Positions 58,945 to 64,000 of a stretch of 64,000 bases of DNA are shown piece after piece. The translations under genes and the position numbers were made by a program. Source of the stretch: Phytohabitans sp036906915. Lineage in GTDB: Bacteria; Actinomycetota; Actinomycetes; Mycobacteriales; Micromonosporaceae. The stretch is from the NCBI RefSeq assembly GCF_036906915.1, contig NZ_JBAKHX010000037.1:16064-80063 (forward strand), in the 5' to 3' direction. The stretch's first letter is position 1; each line of letters starts with the position of its first letter. Below the pieces are notes generated by a model. The model was given only the letters and a program-made list of their open reading frames with translations. It did not search any database and was not told the DNA's origin.

Positions 58945-59037
58945 CCCCTTCGCCGTCGATCAAGGGCATACGCACGTGGTTGGATCTCTTTCCGCGTGCG
59001 TTCGCCCTTGATCGATGCGATCTTCCTTGATCGACGG
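58945..59037 (+). repeat. Three-arm palindromic repeat, copy C
   Basis: Arm 1 GTCGATCAAGGGCATACGCAC (58955-58975), arm 2 its near complement ending CGCCCTTGATCGATG (to 59008), and arm 3 CTTCCTTGATCGACGGCG (59022-59039). Only a short C-rich flank. It lies between two convergent genes and may also end their transcripts. Confidence 0.75.
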
Positions 59038-59092
59038 CGCGGGCCGGCCGCGCGCCGCCGCGCCGGATGCCGCAGGAACGCTGACGTCGTTC

Positions 59093-60001
59093 TCAGTCGT
59101 CGTCTTCGGTGCGGCCCAGGCGCCAGTAGCCCATGAAGGCGACCGCCTTGCGGTCGACGCCGCGCTCGCTCACGAGATGCCGGCGCAGCGTCTTGATCAC
59201 GCCGGCCTCGCCGGCCAGCCACGCGTACAGATCACCGCCCGCGCCCTCGTCCGGCACCTCCCAGAGGATCTCCCGCTCGACGTCGATGTCGTCGAGCGCG
59301 GTGCCGCCCCCGACGCTGGCCAGGGCTGGCGCCCTGACGGGAGCGAGCAGGCGCGCCGCCGCCTCGGTGACGGCCGGGACGAGCCGGCTGCCGTGCCCGC
59401 CGCCCTCGCGGGCCAGCCAGGTGACCCGCAGGCCCGGGGGCGCGCCGAGCTCCAGGACGTCACCGGACTCGGGCACCTCCAGCAGCGCCTCACCGCGCGC
59501 GTCGCGGGGCAGCCGTTCGACGATTGAGGCGACCGCCGGCACCGCCGTCTCGTCGCCGGCGAGCAGCAGCGTGCGCGCACCGGCCGGCGGGTGGAATTCG
59601 ATGCCGCCGTGCGGGCCGGTGGCCTCGGCGTCCGGCCCGACCAGCCCCGCGATGTCGCCGGGTCGCACGGTCTGCGCCCAGCGCGCGGCCGGCCCACCGT
59701 CGCCGTGCAGCACCACGTCGAGGTCGACCTCGCGGAGCGCGGGCCGCACGTAGCGCACCGTGTACGTGCGGATCGGGTTGCGCCGCTCCTCGGGCAGCTC
59801 ACGCCAGCGCGCGTACCAGTCGGGGCCGACCGGCATGTGCGCGACGCCGCTGCCGGGCAACGGAAGCACCAGCTTGATCCGCTGATCCCAGCCGGTGTCC
59901 TCGAACGCGTCGAGGTCGTCGCCGGTGAACGTCACGCGCAGGAAGCTCGGGCTGAGTTTGCGCACCGCCCGCACTTCAACCCCAAAAACCCGAAACGTCA
60001 C
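59093..60001 (-). CDS. Siderophore-interacting protein (FAD-dependent ferric reductase)
   Basis: 302 aa. The FAD-binding barrel has the motif RTYTVRYVRP (RxYT), followed by GGPAARWAQTVRPGD. The NAD(P)-binding part has TLLLAGDETAVPAVA, and the C-terminus is the SIP domain with YAWLAGEAGVIKTLRRHL. It reduces ferric siderophores to release iron in the cytoplasm. GTG 60001. A textbook iron box lies 17 bases upstream, so iron repression is expected. Confidence 0.94.
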   Translation of the reverse strand: MTFRVFGVEVRAVRKLSPSFLRVTFTGDDLDAFEDTGWDQRIKLVLPLPGSGVAHMPVGPDWYARWRELPEERRNPIRTYTVRYVRPALREVDLDVVLHGDGGPAARWAQTVRPGDIAGLVGPDAEATGPHGGIEFHPPAGARTLLLAGDETAVPAVASIVERLPRDARGEALLEVPESGDVLELGAPPGLRVTWLAREGGGHGSRLVPAVTEAAARLLAPVRAPALASVGGGTALDDIDVEREILWEVPDEGAGGDLYAWLAGEAGVIKTLRRHLVSERGVDRKAVAFMGYWRLGRTEDDD

Positions 60002-60017
60002 AGCGACCCTCCATCGA

Positions 60018-60036
60018 TTAGGTATGCCTACCCTAA
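60018..60036 (-). promoter_or_regulatory. IdeR/DmdR iron box
   Basis: The 19-base site TTAGGTATGCCTACCCTAA matches the IdeR/DmdR1 consensus palindrome (TTAGGTTAGGCTAACCTAA) with few changes. It lies 17 bases before the siderophore-interacting protein start and overlaps the 3' end of the GntR-TetR gene. Confidence 0.85.
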
Positions 60037-60993
60037 CTGATCATGATGGCGCCGCAAAGTCGGTGACGTACCAGCGCTCTCGATCATCGCGGCCAAACCG
60101 TCCAGCAGCAGGCGCAGGCCCAGCTCGAAGATGATGTCGAGGTTCAGGTCGAAGTCGGGGATGTCGTCGAGGCTCGCCAACATCGGGAAGCGACCCGAGG
60201 CGAGCAGCCTGCCCAGCGTGAGGTCCTGCGCCTCGTACCACTCCTCGTTGCTCAGCCCGCTGTCCTGCTCCGCCTCGACCTCCTGCTCCAGGTGCATGGC
60301 GGCGCCGACCACGTGGCCGGCGATGGTCACCGCCGCGTGCACCATCGTCGCCCTGTCGAGGCCGGTGCCCTCCAGTGCCCGCAGCGCAGCCTCGGTGTGC
60401 GCCATCCCGTTCGGCACGGCCATCGGGCGGGTGATCGAGACACGCCGGGCCACCCACGGGTGGCGGCGGCAGATCGCCCACTGGAGATGGCACAGGTCTT
60501 CGAGGCTGGTGCGCCAGTGCGGCGCGGGCTCCGGGAGCGGATCTTCGGCGAACACCGCGTCGACCATCCGCAGGATCAGGTCTTCCTTGCTCGGCACGTA
60601 GCGGTACAGGGACATGGTCGGGACGCCGATGTCGGCGGCGACGCGCCGCATGGAGAGCGCGGCGATGCCCTCGGTGTCGGCGATCCGGACGGCGGCCTGG
60701 ACGATCCCCTCGAGGGTGACGGCGGGCTCGCCGGTCCGCACACGCCGCGGAGCGGCCGGTGGCGCCGGTGCCACACCGGCCACAACCGTGCCCACCCGGG
60801 GAACGGCGGTCACGACACCCTCCTGGCGCAGCACGGCGAGGGCCTTCGTCGCGGTGGCGAGTGCGACGCCGAACTCGCGGGTGAGCTGCCGCGTCGACGG
60901 CACCGTGTCACCTGGGCGCAACTCCCCCGCCGTGATCCGCCGGCGGATCTCGTTGGCGATCCGCAGGTACGGCGCGCCTGTACTAGTACTCAT
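60028..60993 (-). CDS. GntR-TetR hybrid regulator
   Basis: 321 aa with two DNA-binding domains. Residues 8-75 are a GntR winged helix (IANEIRRRITAGELRPGDTV, PSTRQLTREFGVALATATKA). Residues 92-140 are a TetR helix-turn-helix (GIAALSMRRVAADIGVPTMS, LYRYVPSKEDL), followed by a TetR C-terminal ligand domain. This fusion is known in actinomycetes and usually controls an adjacent exporter. ATG 60993. It faces the DrrAB-like ABC genes across a 54-base region rich in GTAC sites. The 3' end runs into the iron box of the next gene. Confidence 0.93.
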   Translation of the reverse strand: MSTSTGAPYLRIANEIRRRITAGELRPGDTVPSTRQLTREFGVALATATKALAVLRQEGVVTAVPRVGTVVAGVAPAPPAAPRRVRTGEPAVTLEGIVQAAVRIADTEGIAALSMRRVAADIGVPTMSLYRYVPSKEDLILRMVDAVFAEDPLPEPAPHWRTSLEDLCHLQWAICRRHPWVARRVSITRPMAVPNGMAHTEAALRALEGTGLDRATMVHAAVTIAGHVVGAAMHLEQEVEAEQDSGLSNEEWYEAQDLTLGRLLASGRFPMLASLDDIPDFDLNLDIIFELGLRLLLDGLAAMIESAGTSPTLRRHHDQLG

Positions 60994-61065
60994 GCTCCTA
61001 CACTAGTACAGTTTGCGCGCTGTTACCACTGCTTGTACGGTGTACGCATGGATTCGTACAATGTA
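60980..61065. promoter_or_regulatory. GTAC-rich operator cluster
   Basis: GTACTAGTAC (60980-60989, perfect palindrome), CACTAGTACAG (61001-61011), TTGTACGGTGTAC (61034-61045) and CGTACAATGTAC (61055-61066) give seven GTAC cores in 86 bases. The cluster spans both start codons of the divergent regulator and ABC genes. Likely operator of the GntR-TetR regulator. Confidence 0.6.
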
Positions 61066-62013
61066 CCGGCGGTCGAGGTGACCGCCTTGGAGAAGTCGTA
61101 CGGCGCCAACCGTGTGCTCGCCGGCGTCGACCTGCGGGTCGCGCCCGGCACCCTCTTCGCGCTGCTCGGGCCGAACGGCGCCGGCAAGACCACGATGGTG
61201 CGCATCCTGGCCACGCTGATCGAGCCCGACGGAGGCCGGGCCACGGTCGCGGGGTTCGACGTGGTACGCGACCGCCACCGGGTGCGCCGGGCTATCAGCC
61301 TCACCGGCCAGTACGCGGCGGTCGACGAGCTGCAGACCGGCGCCGAGAACCTGCGCATGACTGCCCGCCTCACCGGGCTCGGCCGGTCGGAGGCGCGGCG
61401 GCGGGCCGCCGAGCTGCTGGAGCGGTTCGACCTGGTGGACGCCGGCGACCGCCGGGTCGGCGCGTACTCGGGCGGCATGCGGCGCCGCCTCGACCTCGCC
61501 GCGAGCCTGGTCGGCCAGCCGTCCGTGATCTTCCTGGACGAGCCGACGACCGGGCTGGACGTGCGCAGCCGGCAGGCCATGTGGGACGTGGTCAGCGACC
61601 TGGTGCGCGGCGGCGTGACGGTCTTCCTCACCACGCAGTACCTGGAGGAGGCCGACCAACTCGCCGACCGCATCGCGGTACTCGATCATGGTCGCCTGGT
61701 CGCGGACGGCACCGCGGCCCGGCTGAAGGAGCAGGTCGGCGGCCAGCGCCTCGACCTGACCCTCGCGGACCCGGAGGCGTACGACGCGGTCGCCGCCCAC
61801 CTCGGCGACCGGCTGCTGCTGCGCGACCCGGCGCGGCGGACGCTCGGCGTGGCCACCGACGGCAGCGCGGCGCACGTGCGCGCGCTGCTGGACGAGATCG
61901 ATCCGGGCCGGCGGGCGGTAGACCGGTTCGCGCTACACGCCGCGACCCTCGACGACGTGTTCCTCGCGCTGACGGGAACCCAGGCACATGAGAAGGAGAC
62001 AGCACATGTCTAG
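61048..62013 (+). CDS. DrrA-type ABC exporter ATPase
   Basis: 321 aa ABC ATPase. Walker A is GPNGAGKTT (near 41-49), the signature AYSGGMRRRLDLAASL, and Walker B VIFLDEPTTGLDVRSRQ. The C-terminal extension of about 80 residues (VDRFALHAATLDDVFLALTG) is typical of daunorubicin-resistance ATPases. It drives drug or lipid export with the next gene. ATG 61048 has no visible RBS, so the message may be leaderless. It overlaps the permease gene by 8 bases. Confidence 0.94.
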   Translation: MDSYNVPAVEVTALEKSYGANRVLAGVDLRVAPGTLFALLGPNGAGKTTMVRILATLIEPDGGRATVAGFDVVRDRHRVRRAISLTGQYAAVDELQTGAENLRMTARLTGLGRSEARRRAAELLERFDLVDAGDRRVGAYSGGMRRRLDLAASLVGQPSVIFLDEPTTGLDVRSRQAMWDVVSDLVRGGVTVFLTTQYLEEADQLADRIAVLDHGRLVADGTAARLKEQVGGQRLDLTLADPEAYDAVAAHLGDRLLLRDPARRTLGVATDGSAAHVRALLDEIDPGRRAVDRFALHAATLDDVFLALTGTQAHEKETAHV

Positions 62014-62752
62014 CGCCGTCGTTATGATCGACCGCTCGGTACGCCTGTCCCGGCGCAACCTGGACGCGCTGCTCACCGCCCTGATGCTGCCGATCATGCT
62101 GATGCTGCTCTTCGTGTATCTGTTCGGCGGCGCGATCGAGACCGGCACCGAGTACGTCACCTACGTGGTGCCGGGCGTCATCCTGCTGTGCGCGGCGTTC
62201 GGCGCGTCCACCACGGCGGTCAGCGTCAGCCAGGACGTGACCGGGGGCATCGTCGACCGGTTCCGCTCGATGGACGTCGGTGGCGTCGCCTTCCTCACCG
62301 GCCACGTGGTGGCGAGCGTGGTCCGCAACCTGGCCTCCACGCTGCTCGTGCTCGGCGTCGCGCTGATCATCGGGTTCCGGCCGGCGGCGGGTCCGCTCGA
62401 CTGGCTCGCGGTGGCCGGCGTCCTGCTGCTGTTCGTGTTCGCGATCTCGTGGCTGTCCGCGGCGGTGGGCCTGCTCGTACGGTCGGCGGAAGCGGCCGGC
62501 GGCTTCACGTTCTTCGTGATGTTCCTGCCGTATCCGAGCAGCGCGTTCGTGCCGATCGACACGATGCCCGGCTGGATACACGGGTTCGCCGAGCATCAGC
62601 CGGCCACTCCGGTCATCGAGACGCTGCGAGGGTTGATGCTCGGCACCGACCTGGGCACCGCCCCCTGGCTGGCGCTGGCCTGGAGCGCCGGCATCCTGCT
62701 GGTTTCGGTGGCCGCGGCCGGCGCGCTCTTCCGCCGCCGCACGGCGGTGTGA
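62006..62752 (+). CDS. DrrB-type ABC-2 exporter permease
   Basis: 248 aa with six helices of the ABC-2 family (LTALMLPIMLMLLFVYLFGG, VPGVILLCAAFGASTTAVSV). The motif FRSMDVGGVAFLTGHVVAS matches DrrB proteins. ATG 62006 is chosen because AGAAGGAG lies 7 bases before it; ATG 61988 would precede this RBS. Forms the export channel with the ATPase. Confidence 0.93.
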   Translation: MSSAVVMIDRSVRLSRRNLDALLTALMLPIMLMLLFVYLFGGAIETGTEYVTYVVPGVILLCAAFGASTTAVSVSQDVTGGIVDRFRSMDVGGVAFLTGHVVASVVRNLASTLLVLGVALIIGFRPAAGPLDWLAVAGVLLLFVFAISWLSAAVGLLVRSAEAAGGFTFFVMFLPYPSSAFVPIDTMPGWIHGFAEHQPATPVIETLRGLMLGTDLGTAPWLALAWSAGILLVSVAAAGALFRRRTAV

Positions 62753-62773
62753 GCACAGCTCAGAGGTACAGGC

Positions 62774-63709
62774 TCAGAGATACAGCAGCGCGCGGATGGT
62801 GGTGCCGTCGGGCGTGGTGTGCACGCGGACCAGGTCGCAGAGCTGGTTTACGAGCACCAGCCCGCGCCCGCCATTCGCGCTGTCGAGCGGCGGCGGAACA
62901 CGCCCGGCCAAGGGGTTGGCGATGTGGCCGCCGTCGCTGACCTGGGCGACCAGCGCGCCGTCCTCCGTCCACAGCGCGAGCGTGCCCGCCCCACCGCCGT
63001 GCTTGACGCTATTGGTGGCGAGCTCGTTGACGGCAACCGTGAAGTCGGCGATCCGCAGCGCGTCGAGGCCGGCCGCGACACCCCGCGCGGCGACCAGCTG
63101 CCGCACCGCCGCCAGGCTGCCACCGTCGACGGTCATGGTGGCCGCGCCGAACGGCGGCACGGCCAGCGGCTGGTTGAACCGGGCCGCCACCAGCGTCGGA
63201 TCGTCGTAGAAGCGGCTGGTCTCGCGCCCGGCGGCGGTCGCGACGATGGGATGCGTCCGGTACGCGTCGTCGACCACCTCGGGCGCCAGCCGCCCCACGT
63301 CGTACGGGCACAGGATCGCGCCGTGCCGGTCCGCGAACGCGGTATTGATCAACGCCTCGTGCTGCACGCAGGCCGGGTACTCCAGCGGGGTCCGCCCGGC
63401 CCACACCGGCTCGCCGATGACGCGGACCGGCTGGTCGGGGTACGCGGCGGCGAAGGCCAGCAGCACGCCCGGCAGGATGCGTCCGGGGTTGCGCCCGGCC
63501 TCGCCCATGTCGCGCAGCAGCACCTGCCCGGCGTCGTCACCAAGGCCGTCCCGGAGAAGCTCCAGATTGGCATGCGGCACCGCGACCAGCACCGGCTCGC
63601 CCGCCGCCAGCCCGGCCTGGATGAACGGCAGCGTGCCCGCCAGGTACTCACCGGCGTCGCGGTAGAGCAGCGCGGGGTGGTCGAAGCTGGTGGACGGTGC
63701 AGGGCTCAT
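62774..63709 (-). CDS. MEDS-domain anti-sigma-like signalling protein with HATPase
   Basis: 311 aa. The N-terminal MEDS domain (DHPALLYRDAGEYLAGTLPF, ACVQHEALINTAF, ILCPYDV) covers about 1-190. An RsbW-type histidine-kinase-like ATPase covers about 195-311, with ELATNSVKHGGG (N box) and NGGRGLVLVNQLCDLV (G box). It probably binds sigma or anti-sigma partners in stress or sporulation signalling. ATG 63709. It is the intact counterpart of the pseudogene at 1479-1867. Divergent from the LacI gene. Confidence 0.9.
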   Translation of the reverse strand: MSPAPSTSFDHPALLYRDAGEYLAGTLPFIQAGLAAGEPVLVAVPHANLELLRDGLGDDAGQVLLRDMGEAGRNPGRILPGVLLAFAAAYPDQPVRVIGEPVWAGRTPLEYPACVQHEALINTAFADRHGAILCPYDVGRLAPEVVDDAYRTHPIVATAAGRETSRFYDDPTLVAARFNQPLAVPPFGAATMTVDGGSLAAVRQLVAARGVAAGLDALRIADFTVAVNELATNSVKHGGGAGTLALWTEDGALVAQVSDGGHIANPLAGRVPPPLDSANGGRGLVLVNQLCDLVRVHTTPDGTTIRALLYL

Positions 63710-63786
63710 GGTGCTGTCCGTTCCGGGCCGATGATTCCGCCAACGGTACCTTCCCCGATCGACACCGTTTCAACCCGATCTCTCGC

Positions 63787-63800
63787 TGCAAAGGTTTGCA
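63787..63800. promoter_or_regulatory. LacI-type operator, distal
   Basis: TGCAAAGGTTTGCA has perfect 6-base arms around GG. It lies 86 bases before the second operator in the intergenic region of the LacI gene. Confidence 0.45.
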
Positions 63801-63874
63801 CCGAGGACGTCCGTTTTGTGTCGCTCACGCACCCAACAGGTGCGCCACCGCAACCCATTTGAAACCAAGATCCG

Positions 63875-63904
63875 TTGACACGCCAGCAACCGTTTGCATT
63901 AATT
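63875..63904 (+). promoter_or_regulatory. LacI-gene promoter with embedded operator
   Basis: TTGACA (63875-63880) and TTAATT (63899-63904) lie 18 bases apart. Between them GCAACCGTTTGC (63886-63897) is a LacI-type palindrome with a central CG. Binding there would block transcription, as expected for autorepression. Confidence 0.65.
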
Positions 63905-63950
63905 GGCCGACCCGTGACGACCGCCACATGCCCATGGACGGAGAACGACT

Positions 63951-64000
63951 GTGCCCGCCACCATCCGCGACGTCGCCCGCGCGTCCGGCGTGCACATCTC
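63951..64000 (+). CDS. LacI-family regulator, N-terminal part cut by window end
   Basis: GTG 63951 with GGAG upstream begins PATIRDVARASGVHIS, the first helix-turn-helix of LacI regulators. Only 16 codons are in the window. The promoter and operators just upstream suggest autoregulation; the target genes are outside. Confidence 0.8.
   Translation, partial: MPATIRDVARASGVHI

Overview
The window is about 70% G+C chromosomal DNA. It shows GTG and TTG starts, tightly overlapping operons, SigE-type sigma factors, SARP, PaaX and MEDS-type regulators, CBM2-bearing xylanases and an IdeR/DmdR-type iron box. This points to a filamentous actinomycete; Micromonosporaceae is my best guess, from gene style only.

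Layout. (1) 1-4.2 kb: secreted GH10-CBM2 xylanase, a broken MEDS/ATPase gene, a LacI regulator and a membrane-anchored AbfB (CBM42-like) protein. (2) 4.2-20.5 kb: a 13-gene minus-strand operon for uptake and breakdown of an aromatic acid. A five-gene Liv-type ABC importer is followed by a gentisate-dioxygenase-like cupin, an FAH-family hydrolase, an FAD monooxygenase, a thioesterase, an acyl-CoA ligase, an SDR, a thiolase and a MaoC hydratase. A divergent PaaX-like regulator and a divergent alcohol/aldehyde dehydrogenase pair flank it. Together they read as CoA activation, beta-oxidation of an unsaturated side chain, CoA-level ring hydroxylation, thioester release and gentisate ring cleavage. 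(3) 20.5-30.5 kb: SigE sigma factor with a membrane propeller partner, DEAD-box helicase, secreted metallohydrolase, YciI protein, GH11 xylanase, a AAA+ ATPase with an unrecognised N-terminal domain, and a methyltransferase cut off by a repeat element. (4) 30.5-39.6 kb: an eight-gene minus-strand carbohydrate operon (sugar-binding lipoprotein, two permeases, Gfo/Idh/MocA oxidoreductase, GH43, two tandem DUF6807 proteins, ROK regulator). It is preceded by a promoter with an overlapping palindrome. (5) 39.8-43.7 kb: a receptor Ser/Thr kinase and a Tat-exported PAP2 phosphatase.

(6) 43.7-50 kb is a decayed accessory region. It holds N-terminal and P-loop fragments of SARP-type regulators, duplicated segments, frameshifted remnants, a DUF2330 gene fused in frame to a duplicated leader, and a degenerate 34-35 bp tandem repeat. 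(7) 50-64 kb is ordinary again: Nudix hydrolase, phosphotransferase, secreted protein, two pentapeptide proteins, serpin, CE7 esterase, EamA transporter, divergent AraC regulators, VOC protein, iron-box-controlled siderophore-interacting protein, a GntR-TetR fusion regulator facing a drug-type ABC exporter, a MEDS/ATPase signalling protein and the start of a second LacI regulator.

A repeat family with three complementary arms occurs at 30.4, 49.4 and 59.0 kb. In two of the three places it abuts a truncated gene. No rRNA, tRNA, CRISPR array or intact insertion sequence was seen.
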